Origin: JAGSOU01 sp049974865
GTDB taxonomy: Bacteria > Pseudomonadota > Alphaproteobacteria > Rhodobacterales > Rhodobacteraceae
NCBI GenBank assembly: GCA_049974865.1
Contig: JBNGCX010000005.1
Span: 1 to 64,000, forward strand
DNA length: 64,000 bases
Reading direction: 5' to 3'
The notes beneath the pieces were generated by a model. That model saw only the letters and a program-made list of their open reading frames with translations, was not told where the DNA came from and made no database searches. The translations under genes were made by a program, and so were the position numbers. This document shows, piece after piece, positions 54,444 through 62,973 of the stretch. Every line of letters starts with the position of its first letter. Positions within the stretch are counted from its first letter, which is position 1.

Positions 54444-54520
54444 TGGTCGGGACGGCAAGATTCGAACTTGCGACCCCCTGTACCCAAAACAGGTGCGCTA
54501 CCAGACTGCGCTACGCCCCG
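54444..54520 (-). tRNA. tRNA-Pro (anticodon TGG)
   Basis: On the minus strand the 77-base sequence starts CGGGGCGTAGCGCAG and ends GTCCCGACCA with an encoded CCA. The acceptor, D, anticodon and T arms all pair, the T loop reads TTCGAAT, and the anticodon loop TTTTGGGT places TGG as anticodon, reading CCA and, with wobble, other proline codons. Confidence 0.97.
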
Positions 54521-54562
54521 GACCTGCGCCTCAATAGCGGCGCGGCACGGCAAAGAAAAGGG

Positions 54563-55030
54563 CTAAGGTGCGTCGCAGGGCCACGCCGCCCGCGGGCCGA
54601 AGAAGGGGTGGCGCATCTCGCTGCCCTCGGCGATGCCGATGCGGCGCGCCAGCCCGCCATTGATCTCCAGCACCGCCGCCACGTCGGGGCCGCCGTCGAT
54701 GGTGGTCTCGTCCAGCGGTTGCGCGTTCTCGTGGACCCGCGTGACCCGGCCCCGCGCGTCGAGGAAGATCATGTCCAGCGGGATCAGCGTGTTGCGCATC
54801 CAGAAGGTGGCGCGGTGCGGCCGTTCGTATAGAAACAGCATGCCGCGGCCGGTGCCCAGGCTCTCGCGGTGCATCAGGCCCTGCGCGCGCTCGTCGGCAT
54901 CGTCGGCGATCTCGACGGTGAAGCGCGCCTGCCCCCAGGGCCCGCGCAGCTCGGCCACCTCCGGCGCGCAGGCCAGGGCCGCGCCGGCGCCCAGCCAGAG
55001 CGCGGCCAGGAACATCAGCCCTCGTCGCAT
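54563..55030 (-). CDS. DUF192 secreted protein
   Basis: A 155-residue protein with a signal peptide (about residues 1-19, AALA/CAP) and one DUF192 domain, recognised by AQGLMHRESLG, GMLFLYERPHRATFWMRNT (given in part) and the late VLEINGGLARRIGI strand. The family is widespread and of uncertain function. The ATG at 55030 lies inside the end of the cold-shock gene, with a 16-base overlap, so the two are probably translated together. The longer in-frame reading to 55225 lies within the cold-shock gene and is rejected. Confidence 0.85.
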   Translation of the reverse strand: MRRGLMFLAALWLGAGAALACAPEVAELRGPWGQARFTVEIADDADERAQGLMHRESLGTGRGMLFLYERPHRATFWMRNTLIPLDMIFLDARGRVTRVHENAQPLDETTIDGGPDVAAVLEINGGLARRIGIAEGSEMRHPFFGPRAAWPCDAP

Positions 55031-55554
55031 CGCGGCGCGCTTTCCCAGGAACAGACCTCGGCGGCCATGCGCCCGCGCTTGCCGCGGACCACGCGCAGGC
55101 AGACCGCCTCGCCCGGCTGCAGATCGGCCAGCCCCGAGCGGCGCAGCACCTCGACATGGACGAACACGTCCTCTTCCTTGCCGAAGACATTGGCAAAACC
55201 GAAGCCCTTGGCCTTGTCGAACCATTTCACCCGGGCCGGCTCCAACGGAATCCGGGCCAGGTTTTCGACATCCTCGTGGAGGAAACCGTCCAGCACCGGG
55301 GCGCTGTCGACGGCCGGCGGCTCGATATGCAGCACCTCGGTGGCCTGCATGCCCCGCTCCGTCATCTGAACAACGACCTCAATCCCGGCCGAATCCGCCA
55401 CCGAGCTCTGACCGAAATTCCGAAGCACGTTGGCATGCAGCAGGATGTCGGGCCCACCCTCTTCGGCGAGGACGAACCCGAAACCCTTGGCGGGGTCGAA
55501 CCATTTCACGCGGCCGTTGACGGTGCGCGTTAGCTTGCTGTTGTCGTTATTCAT
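55015..55554 (-). CDS. Cold-shock protein with two CSD domains
   Basis: A 179-residue protein with two cold-shock domains: the first at about residues 12-75 (RNA-binding KWFDPAKGFGFV) and the second at about 108-172 (KWFDKAKGFGFA and DVFVHVEVL). It should bind single-stranded RNA or DNA as a chaperone. Double-domain Csp proteins are common in alphaproteobacteria, and the linker (76-107) is acidic and proline-containing. The upstream gap of 121 bases is AT-rich for this genome, in keeping with a promoter and an untranslated leader. Confidence 0.93.
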   Translation of the reverse strand: MNNDNSKLTRTVNGRVKWFDPAKGFGFVLAEEGGPDILLHANVLRNFGQSSVADSAGIEVVVQMTERGMQATEVLHIEPPAVDSAPVLDGFLHEDVENLARIPLEPARVKWFDKAKGFGFANVFGKEEDVFVHVEVLRRSGLADLQPGEAVCLRVVRGKRGRMAAEVCSWESAPRCDEG

Positions 55555-55675
55555 TTATCTGCGTGCACGTCTCTTGTCCTTCCCCACCCCATCCTCTTTT
55601 TGACAGAGAGCGCACGGGTTTCAAGCGGAATTTCCACTTTGAATACAATTATTTGCATTTCACGATGCGTGAGCG

Positions 55676-56281
55676 TCAGGGGTTCAGCCGTTGAATTTCC
55701 CAACTATCCCGAGGGCTTGCGCGCCGCCATTGAAAGCGATCGTGCAGGCGGAACGCACCGTCGGCCCAGAACTCAACCTCCAGTGGAATCAGGCGATAAC
55801 CGCCCCAGAACGGCGGACGCTTGGGCGCAACACCGTGTTCGGCGGTGACCTGCGCAACCCTGGCCATCAGCGCCGCGCGCGAGGCCAGCGGCCGGCTCTG
55901 CTCCGAGGCCCAGGCGCCCAGGCGGCTTTTCAGCGAGCGCGAGGCGAAATAGGCGTCGGCCTGCGGCCCCTCCTCGCGCTCGACCAGTCCGCGCACGCGA
56001 ATCTGGCGGCGCAGCGATTTCCAGTGCATCACGAAGGCCGCCTTGCCGCTGACCTCCAGCTCGCGGCCCTTGGCGCTCTCGTAATTGGTGTAGAAGACGA
56101 AGGCCGCGGGCTCGATCTCCTTCAGCAGCACCATGCGCGCATTGGGCAGCCCGTCGGCATCGACCGTGGACAGCGCGATGGCGTTGGGGTCGTTGATCTC
56201 GGTCTGCTCGGCCTCTTCCAGCCAGCGCCGCGCGATGACGAAGGGATCGTCGCCCGCAAAAATCCCGCCTCGGTCACTCAT
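55676..56281 (-). CDS. pdxH: Pyridoxine/pyridoxamine 5'-phosphate oxidase
   Basis: FMN-dependent oxidase that makes pyridoxal 5'-phosphate, the cofactor used by several PLP enzymes in this window. The 201-residue protein shows the FMN and substrate segments ARMVLLKEI (48-56), FYTNYESAKG (63-72), FVMHWKSLRRQIRVRG (83-98) and the signature near the C-terminus, EVEFWADGAFRLHDRFQW. It is divergent from fabI. Confidence 0.95.
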   Translation of the reverse strand: MSDRGGIFAGDDPFVIARRWLEEAEQTEINDPNAIALSTVDADGLPNARMVLLKEIEPAAFVFYTNYESAKGRELEVSGKAAFVMHWKSLRRQIRVRGLVEREEGPQADAYFASRSLKSRLGAWASEQSRPLASRAALMARVAQVTAEHGVAPKRPPFWGGYRLIPLEVEFWADGAFRLHDRFQWRRASPRDSWEIQRLNP

Positions 56282-56424
56282 CTTCTTTTTCTCCTTCGTG
56301 GCCCTGCGCGCCTAGGCGTTCCGGACAACGCCGTCAAGCAAAGCGCCGAGCACCGCTCTTGATGGCCGTATGCAATTGGCCTAAAGGTCTCCTAACACAA
56401 AAAATGGTGGTCGAGGGGCGCCGA

Positions 56425-57243
56425 ATGTCAACAAAACTGATGGACGGAAAACGCGGCCTGATCATGGGCCTGGCGAATGACAAATCCATTGCATGGGGAA
56501 TCGCCAGGGCCTGCGCCGAGCACGGGGCCGAACTGGCGTTTTCCTATCAGGGCGAGGCGCTGCTCAAGCGCGTCGCGCCCCTGGCCGAACAACTGGGCTC
56601 GGACATCGTCCTGCCTTGCGACGTGACCGACGAGGCCTCGGTCGACGCGCTGTTCGCCGATCTGGAAAAGCGCTGGGGCAAGCTGGATTTCATCGTCCAC
56701 GCCATCGGGTTCTCGGACAAGAGCGAGCTGCGCGGCCGCTATGTCGACACCAGCGCCGAGAATTTCCGCATGACCATGGATGTCTCGGTCTATTCCTTCA
56801 CCGCCGTGGTGCGCCGCGCCGAGAAGCTGATGACCGACGGCGGATCGTGCCTGACGCTGACCTATTACGGCGCCGAGCAGGTGATGCCGCATTACAACGT
56901 GATGGGCGTGGCCAAGGCGGCGCTGGAGGCTTCGGTCAAATACCTGGCCGAGGACCTGGGCAAGCAGGGCATCCGCGTCAACGCGATCTCGGCCGGCCCG
57001 ATCAAGACGCTGGCCGCCAGCGGCATCGGCGATTTCCGCTATATCCTGAAATGGAACGAGCTGAACTCGCCCCTGCGCCGCAACGTGACCATCGACGACG
57101 TCGGCAAATCGGCGGTCTACCTGCTGTCGGACCTGGGTTCGGGCACAACGGGCGAGAACCTGCACGTGGACGCAGGCTATCACGTGGTGGGCATGAAGGC
57201 CGTGGACGCGCCGGACATCGACGCAACCACCGGGCGCAAGTGA
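56425..57243 (+). CDS. fabI: Enoyl-[acyl-carrier-protein] reductase (NADH), FabI
   Basis: Short-chain-dehydrogenase enzyme that completes each round of fatty acid elongation. The 272-residue protein has the FabI nucleotide site GLANDKSIAWGIA (15-27) and the catalytic pair Tyr157 and Lys164 in YNVMGVAK, with Tyr147 also present. The ATG at 56425 follows GAGGGG and fits family length; upstream ATGs at 56359 and 56404 are less likely. It is followed after 12 bases by gpt. Confidence 0.95.
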   Translation: MSTKLMDGKRGLIMGLANDKSIAWGIARACAEHGAELAFSYQGEALLKRVAPLAEQLGSDIVLPCDVTDEASVDALFADLEKRWGKLDFIVHAIGFSDKSELRGRYVDTSAENFRMTMDVSVYSFTAVVRRAEKLMTDGGSCLTLTYYGAEQVMPHYNVMGVAKAALEASVKYLAEDLGKQGIRVNAISAGPIKTLAASGIGDFRYILKWNELNSPLRRNVTIDDVGKSAVYLLSDLGSGTTGENLHVDAGYHVVGMKAVDAPDIDATTGRK

Positions 57244-57255
57244 GGAGGCGCTGAG

Positions 57256-57759
57256 ATGGCCGACCGCCTGCCGCACGAAAAGGGATTCCACATCAGCTGG
57301 GACCAGATCCATCGCGACAGCCGGGCGCTGGCCTGGCGGCTGGACGGACAGGGCCCCGACGACGGCGCGTGGAAGGCCATCGTCGCCATCACCCGCGGCG
57401 GCATGGCGCCCGCGATGATCGTCGCGCGCGAACTGGACATCCGGGTGATCGACACGATCTCGGTCAAGTCCTACAACCACCAGGACCAGATGGACGCCAA
57501 GGTGCTCAAGGCCCCCGACGCCGATCTGGTCGGCGATGGCGAGGGCATCCTGGTGGTCGACGACCTGGTCGATACCGGCAAGACGCTGGAACTGGTGCGC
57601 AAGCTTTATCCCAAGGCGCATTTCGCCACCGTCTATGCCAAGCCCCAGGGCCGCCCCACGGTGGACACCTTCATCACCGAGGTCAGCCAGGACACCTGGA
57701 TCTTCTTCCCTTGGGACATGGCCCTGCAATATGTCGAGCCCTATCGCGGCACAGACTGA
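57256..57759 (+). CDS. gpt: Xanthine-guanine phosphoribosyltransferase
   Basis: Purine salvage enzyme that joins xanthine or guanine to PRPP. The 167-residue protein has the PRPP-binding motif ILVVDDLVDTGKT at 98-110 and the AITRGGMAPAM loop near 44-54. AGGAGG precedes the ATG. It lies 12 bases after fabI on the same strand. Confidence 0.94.
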   Translation: MADRLPHEKGFHISWDQIHRDSRALAWRLDGQGPDDGAWKAIVAITRGGMAPAMIVARELDIRVIDTISVKSYNHQDQMDAKVLKAPDADLVGDGEGILVVDDLVDTGKTLELVRKLYPKAHFATVYAKPQGRPTVDTFITEVSQDTWIFFPWDMALQYVEPYRGTD

Positions 57760-57768
57760 GCCATCGTG

Positions 57769-58260
57769 ATGGCGCGCCCGCTCTCGCATGCAGGCGGCGT
57801 GCTGCACGCAGCCTTCGAAACGACGCTTGCCCTGAAGGCGCTGGAGGCGGTGGCGGAACTGGTGGCCGGTTTCGGCCTCTACCTGGTGCCGGGCGGCGGG
57901 ATCGGGCGCTTCGCGGGGTGGCTCACCCGGGCCGAGTTGGCCGAGGACCCCAAGGACTGGCTGGCCAACACGCTGCTGCGGCTGGCGCAGGGCCTCTCCG
58001 TCGACACCACGCATTTCTACGCCGCCTACATGGCCAGCCACGGCGTGCTCAAGCTGGCGCTGGTGGTGCTGCTGTGGCAGCAGGTGCGGTGGGCCTACCC
58101 GGCCTCGGTGGCCGTGTTCATCGGGTTCATCGCCTACCAGATGCACCGCTACGCGCTGACCCACGCGCCGATGATGATCGTGCTCACGCTGCTTGACCTA
58201 GCGATCATCTGGCTGACCCTTCGGGAATACCGGTTGCTGCGCGCCCGGGACGCCGGCTGA
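57769..58260 (+). CDS. DUF2127 membrane protein
   Basis: A 163-residue protein with about four hydrophobic helices and the DUF2127 landmarks HGVLKLALVVLLW (near 94-106), YPASVAVFIGFIAYQMHRYALTHA (near 111-134, given in part) and a final span at 137-152. It should sit in the inner membrane; the function of the family is not known. The ATG at 57769 directly follows an in-frame GTG, either of which could serve. It follows gpt by 9 bases. Confidence 0.82.
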   Translation: MARPLSHAGGVLHAAFETTLALKALEAVAELVAGFGLYLVPGGGIGRFAGWLTRAELAEDPKDWLANTLLRLAQGLSVDTTHFYAAYMASHGVLKLALVVLLWQQVRWAYPASVAVFIGFIAYQMHRYALTHAPMMIVLTLLDLAIIWLTLREYRLLRARDAG

Positions 58261-58298
58261 CCGCCCGCCCAAAAGACCCCTTCGCGAAAGCCCTTGCC

Positions 58299-59471
58299 AT
58301 GCCCCTGCCCCTCAACCATCTGATCGCCGCCACCGCCCGCCCCCCGGTGATGGAGGCCGCGCGCTGGCTGCGCGAGACGCCCCTGCCCGCAGGGCTGCCG
58401 CTGATCAATGTCAGCCAGGCCGCCCCGGCCGTTCCGCCGCCGCTGCCCCTGCGCGAGGCGCTGGCCGAGATCGTGGTCAAGGACCCCGCCGCGCATCTCT
58501 ACGGCCCCGACCTCGGCCTGCCCGAACTGCGCGCGCGGCTGGCCGCCGACTGGTCGGGCGCCTATGGCGGGCAGATCGACGCGGACCAGGTGGCGATCAC
58601 CGCGGGCTGCAACCAGGCCTTCACGGCCGCGATGATCACGCTGGCCGGCCCGGGGGACGAGGTGATCCTGCCGACGCCTTGGTATTTCAACCACAAGATG
58701 TGGTGTGACATGACGGGCGTGCGGGCCGTGCCGCTGCCCACCGGCGACGACCTGCTGCCGGACCCCGAACAGGCCGCCGCCCTGATCACCGACCGCACCC
58801 GCGCGCTGGTGCTGGTCACGCCCAACAACCCCGCCGGGGTGGAATACCCGCCCGAGCTGATCCGCGCCTTCTACGACCTCGCGCAGGCAAGCGGGATCGC
58901 GCTGATCGTGGACGAAACCTATCGCGACTTCCACGCGCAAAGCGGCGCGCCGCATGACCTGTTCGCCGACCCCGGCTGGGCGGACACGCTGATCCACCTC
59001 TATTCCTTCTCCAAGTCCTACCGCCTGACCGGGCACCGGGTGGGCGCGATGGTGAGTTCGGCCGACCGGCTGGCCGAGGTCGAGAAATACATCGACAGCA
59101 CCACCATCTGCGCCAACCAGATCGGCCAGCGCGCCGCCCTGTGGGGGATGGAAAATCTCGGCCAGTGGCTGGCCGGCGAACGGGACGAGATCCTCGACCG
59201 CCGCGCCGCGATCGCGCAGGGCGCGCAGCACCTCGACGGCTGGCGCCTGCGCGGCGTGGGCGCCTATTTCGCCTGGGTCGAGCACCCGTTCGACCTGCCC
59301 TCGGACCGGCTCGCGCAGCGGCTGCTGGCGGATCAGGCGGTGCTGGCCCTGCCCGGCACCATCTTCATGCCCGAGGGCGGCGGAACCGGCGCCCTGCGCC
59401 TGGCCTTCGCCAATATCGACCGGGCCGGGATTTCGCGGCTTTTCGATAGGCTCGCCGCCTTCGCCGCATGA
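58299..59471 (+). CDS. Class I/II pyridoxal-phosphate aminotransferase
   Basis: PLP-dependent aminotransferase of 390 residues. Lys239 in YSFSKSYRLTGHRVG is the Schiff-base lysine, NNPAG near 176-180 and DETYRD near 205-210 are the usual asparagine and aspartate cofactor contacts, and the C-terminal ALRLAFAN has the arginine that binds the substrate carboxylate. The amino-acid pair it uses cannot be read from sequence. It lies alone between the DUF2127 gene and ppiD. Confidence 0.88.
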   Translation: MPLPLNHLIAATARPPVMEAARWLRETPLPAGLPLINVSQAAPAVPPPLPLREALAEIVVKDPAAHLYGPDLGLPELRARLAADWSGAYGGQIDADQVAITAGCNQAFTAAMITLAGPGDEVILPTPWYFNHKMWCDMTGVRAVPLPTGDDLLPDPEQAAALITDRTRALVLVTPNNPAGVEYPPELIRAFYDLAQASGIALIVDETYRDFHAQSGAPHDLFADPGWADTLIHLYSFSKSYRLTGHRVGAMVSSADRLAEVEKYIDSTTICANQIGQRAALWGMENLGQWLAGERDEILDRRAAIAQGAQHLDGWRLRGVGAYFAWVEHPFDLPSDRLAQRLLADQAVLALPGTIFMPEGGGTGALRLAFANIDRAGISRLFDRLAAFAA

Positions 59472-59538
59472 TGCTTGCGGCTCTGGGCGCAACCTTCTAC
59501 ACATCACCGGCGGAACATGCATTTAGGGGGCGAGGACC

Positions 59539-61377
59539 ATGTCGAGCGCAGCCAAGAAAACCGGAAACGTCGTGGTCTGGATCCTGCTTTTGCTGCTGAT
59601 CGTGGGCCTGGCCGGTTTCGGCGTGGGCAATTTCGGCGGCTCGGTGGGCGCGATCGGCACCGTCGGCGACGAGGAGATCACCGTCGACGACTATTCGCGC
59701 GAGTTGCAGCGCGCCCTGCGCGAGCAGTCCGCCGCCCAGGGCCGCTCCATCACCCTGGCCGAGGCGCAGGCACAGGGCATCGTCGGCCAGGTCCGCGCCA
59801 GCGTGGTGGCCAACGCCGCCATGGACAACGAGGCCGGCCGCGTCGGCCTGTCCGTGGGCGACGCGGCGGTGCGCGACCAGGTGCTGGCCGTGCCCGCCTT
59901 CCAGGGCGTCGACGGCAGCTTCGACCGCGAGGCCTATCGTTTTGCGCTGGAACAGAACGGCCTGACCGAGGCCGAGTTCGAAGAGCAAATTCGCGAGGAG
60001 ACCGCCCGCTCGCTGCTGCAGGGCGCCATCGTGGCAGGGGTGAAATCGCCCAGGGGCTATTCCGACACGCTGTATGACTTCATCGCCGAGCGGCGCAGCT
60101 TCACCTTCGCCGAGTTGGGCGAAGAGGCGTTGGACGCCGCCGTCCCCGACCCCACCGACGAACAGGCCCGCGCCTATTACGAGGCCAACGAACCCGCCTT
60201 CACCGCGCCCGAAACCAAGCGCATCACCTATGCGTGGCTGACGCCCGACATGATCCTCGACGCCGTCGAGGTGGACGACCAGATGCTGCGCGACCTCTAC
60301 GAAGAACGGATCTCCGACTATGTGATCCCCGAGCGCCGGCTGGTCGAGCGCCTGGTCTTCGGCTCCGAGGACGAGGCCAATGCCGCCGCCGCGCGGCTGG
60401 AGGCCGGCGAGGTCACCTTCGAGGCGCTGGTCGAGGAGCGCGGCCTGACGCTGGACGACATCGACATGGGCGATGTCAGCGAGGCCGAACTGGGCGCCGC
60501 CGGCGCCGCGGTCTTCGCGCTGGACGAGCCCGGCGTCACCGGCCCGCACATGTCCGACCTGGGCCCGGCGATCTTCCGCATGAACGCGGTGCTCGCCGCG
60601 CAGGAGACGACCTTCGAGCAGGCCCGCGACGAGTTGCGCGCCGAGCTGGCGCAGGACCGCGCCCGCCGCATCATCGCCGACGACGTCACCGATATCGACG
60701 ACCGCCTCGCCGCCGGCGCCACGGTCGAGGAACTGGCGCAGGAAACCGACATGGAACTGGGCGAGATCGCCTATTTCCCCGGCCAGCAGGACGGCATCGC
60801 CGCCTACGGCGCCTTCCGCGAGGCGGCCGAGGCGGTGCAGGAGGGCGATTTCCCCGAGGTGATCGAGCTGGAGGACGGCGGCATCTTCGCCATGCTGCTG
60901 GACGAGGTCATTGCCCCGCGCCTGCGCCCCTTCGACGAGGTCGAGGACCAGGTCGCCGCCGGCTGGCAGGCGGAGGAGACCCGCCGCCGCCTGGCCGAGA
61001 AGGCCGAGGCGCAGAAGGCCCTGCTGGAGGCCGGCGACGCCTTCGAAACCCTGGGCCTGACCGTCGAGAAGGGCGAGGCGCTGACCCGTCGCGCGATCAC
61101 GCCGGTGGCGCTGGCCAGGCGCGTCTTCGAGATGGAACAGGGCCAGTCGGCCGTGGTCGAGGACGCCAGCGGCGTCTACCTCGTGCGGCTGGACGCGGTG
61201 CTGCCGCCCGACGACGCCGACCCGGCCACCGCCTTCCTGCGCCAGACGCTGGCCAGCCAGGCCGCGCAGGCCCTGTCGCAGGACATCTACGGGTATTTCG
61301 CCGAAAGCCTCGTCTCGAGCGCGGGCCTGACGCTGGACCAGGCGGCGATCAACGCCGTGCACGCGCAATTCCCCTGA
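59539..61377 (+). CDS. ppiD: Periplasmic folding chaperone / peptidyl-prolyl isomerase, PpiD-like
   Basis: Inner-membrane-anchored periplasmic chaperone of 612 residues. One membrane span (about residues 10-32) is followed by a SurA-like N-terminal chaperone domain (40-170), a central region with a degenerate parvulin-type domain (about 260-370), and a second chaperone-like C-terminal half. The parvulin active-site residues are not well kept, as in other PpiD proteins that act mainly as chaperones. GGGGCGAGGACC precedes the ATG. It is followed after 12 bases by trpE. Confidence 0.88.
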   Translation: MSSAAKKTGNVVVWILLLLLIVGLAGFGVGNFGGSVGAIGTVGDEEITVDDYSRELQRALREQSAAQGRSITLAEAQAQGIVGQVRASVVANAAMDNEAGRVGLSVGDAAVRDQVLAVPAFQGVDGSFDREAYRFALEQNGLTEAEFEEQIREETARSLLQGAIVAGVKSPRGYSDTLYDFIAERRSFTFAELGEEALDAAVPDPTDEQARAYYEANEPAFTAPETKRITYAWLTPDMILDAVEVDDQMLRDLYEERISDYVIPERRLVERLVFGSEDEANAAAARLEAGEVTFEALVEERGLTLDDIDMGDVSEAELGAAGAAVFALDEPGVTGPHMSDLGPAIFRMNAVLAAQETTFEQARDELRAELAQDRARRIIADDVTDIDDRLAAGATVEELAQETDMELGEIAYFPGQQDGIAAYGAFREAAEAVQEGDFPEVIELEDGGIFAMLLDEVIAPRLRPFDEVEDQVAAGWQAEETRRRLAEKAEAQKALLEAGDAFETLGLTVEKGEALTRRAITPVALARRVFEMEQGQSAVVEDASGVYLVRLDAVLPPDDADPATAFLRQTLASQAAQALSQDIYGYFAESLVSSAGLTLDQAAINAVHAQFP

Positions 61378-61389
61378 GCCGAGACCGAC

Positions 61390-62904
61390 ATGGCCAACCT
61401 GACCCCGTCCTTCGCCGAATTCGAGGCCGGCTTCAACGCCGGCAAGACCCAGCTTGTCTATGTGCGCCTGGCCGCCGACCTGGACACGCCGGTCAGCCTG
61501 ATGCTGAAGCTGGCCGAGGCGCGCAAGGACAGCTTCATCCTGGAATCGGTCACCGGCGGCGAGGTCCGCGGGCGCTATTCGATCGTGGGCATGAAGCCCG
61601 ACCTGGTCTGGGACTGTCGCGGCACGCAAAGCCGCATCAACCGCCAAGCCCGGATCGACCCCGACGCCTTCGAGCCGCTGGACGGCCACCCGGTGGACAC
61701 GCTGCGCGCGTTGCTGGCCGAATGCCATATCGACGAGATGCCCGACGACCTGCCGGCCGCCGCCGCGGGCCTGTTCGGCTATCTCGGCTATGACATGATC
61801 CGGCTGGTGGAGCACCTGCCCGACGTCAACCCCGACCCGCTGGACCTGCCCGACGCGGTGCTGATGCGCCCCTCGGTGGTCGCGGTGCTGGACGGGGTGA
61901 AGGGCGAGGTGACGCTGGTCTCGCCGGCCTGGGCGGGCACCGGGCTGTCGGCCCGCGCCGCCTATAACCAGGCGGCCGAGCGCGTCATGGACGCCCTGCG
62001 CGACCTGGAGCGCGCTGTTCCGGATGCCGCGCGCGAGATGGGCGCGGCCGCCCCCGCGGGCGAGCCGGTGTCGAACTTCACCAAGCAGGGCTACATGGAG
62101 GCCGTCGAGAAGGCCAAGGAGTACATCCGGGCCGGCGACATCTTCCAGGTGGTGCCCGCGCAGCGCTGGAAGCAGCCCTTCGCGCTGCCGCCCTTCGCGC
62201 TCTACCGCAGCCTGCGGCGCACCAACCCCTCGCCCTTCATGTTCTTCTTCAATTTCGGGCCCTTCCAGGTGATCGGCGCCAGCCCCGAGATCCTGGTGCG
62301 GCTGCGCGGCGACGAGGTCACCATCCGCCCCATCGCCGGCACCCGCCCCCGCGGCGCCACCCCCGAGGAGGACCGCGCGCTGGAGGCCGACCTGCTGGCC
62401 GACCAAAAGGAACGCGCCGAGCACCTGATGCTGCTCGACTTGGGGCGCAACGACGTGGGCCGGGTGTCCAAGATCGGCACCGTGCACCCGACCGAGGAAT
62501 TCATCATCGAGCGTTACAGCCACGTGATGCACATCGTCTCTAACGTGGTGGGCGAGATCGCGGATGGCGAGGATGCGCTCTCGGCGCTGCTGGCGGGCCT
62601 GCCCGCGGGCACGGTGTCCGGCGCGCCCAAGGTCCGCGCGATGGAGATCATCGACGAACTGGAGCCGGACAAGCGCGGCGTCTACGGCGGCGGCGTGGGC
62701 TATTTCGCGGCCAATGGCGACATGGACATGTGCATCGCCCTGCGCACCGCAGTGCTGAAGGACGAGACGCTCTATATCCAGGCCGGCGGCGGGGTGGTCT
62801 ATGACAGCGACCCGGAGGCCGAGTTCCAGGAGACCGTGAACAAGTCCAAGGCGATCCGCCGCGCAGCCGAGGATGCCGGGGCCTTCGCCCGCGGCAACGG
62901 CTGA
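61390..62904 (+). CDS. trpE: Anthranilate synthase component I
   Basis: First enzyme of tryptophan synthesis, converting chorismate and ammonia to anthranilate. The 504-residue protein carries FILESVTGGEVRGRYS near 49-64, the region that binds tryptophan for feedback inhibition, and the chorismate-site segments DIFQVVPAQRW, GTRPRGATPEEDRALE, LLDLGRNDVGRVS and LPAGTVSGAPKVRAMEII. The partner gene trpG is not in the window. It converges with the deacetylase-like gene across a 69-base gap. Confidence 0.96.
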   Translation: MANLTPSFAEFEAGFNAGKTQLVYVRLAADLDTPVSLMLKLAEARKDSFILESVTGGEVRGRYSIVGMKPDLVWDCRGTQSRINRQARIDPDAFEPLDGHPVDTLRALLAECHIDEMPDDLPAAAAGLFGYLGYDMIRLVEHLPDVNPDPLDLPDAVLMRPSVVAVLDGVKGEVTLVSPAWAGTGLSARAAYNQAAERVMDALRDLERAVPDAAREMGAAAPAGEPVSNFTKQGYMEAVEKAKEYIRAGDIFQVVPAQRWKQPFALPPFALYRSLRRTNPSPFMFFFNFGPFQVIGASPEILVRLRGDEVTIRPIAGTRPRGATPEEDRALEADLLADQKERAEHLMLLDLGRNDVGRVSKIGTVHPTEEFIIERYSHVMHIVSNVVGEIADGEDALSALLAGLPAGTVSGAPKVRAMEIIDELEPDKRGVYGGGVGYFAANGDMDMCIALRTAVLKDETLYIQAGGGVVYDSDPEAEFQETVNKSKAIRRAAEDAGAFARGNG

Positions 62905-62915
62905 CCCCGGCCCCG

Positions 62916-62932
62916 ATTTTTCTGCGAAAAAT
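62916..62932. terminator. AT-rich hairpin between trpE and the deacetylase-like gene
   Basis: ATTTTTC and GAAAAAT form a perfect 7-bp stem with a 3-base loop, 12 bases after the trpE stop. The A and T runs on both arms would work in either direction, though the stem itself is weak. Confidence 0.4.
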
Positions 62933-62973
62933 TGCGCGCGCAGGGCGCGGCGCTCACCCGCCTTGCCCGGCGC

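Noticed and set aside
59497..62532. 1011-codon minus-strand frame opposite ppiD and trpE
   Set aside because: It spans two real genes and their gap and shows no protein family features.
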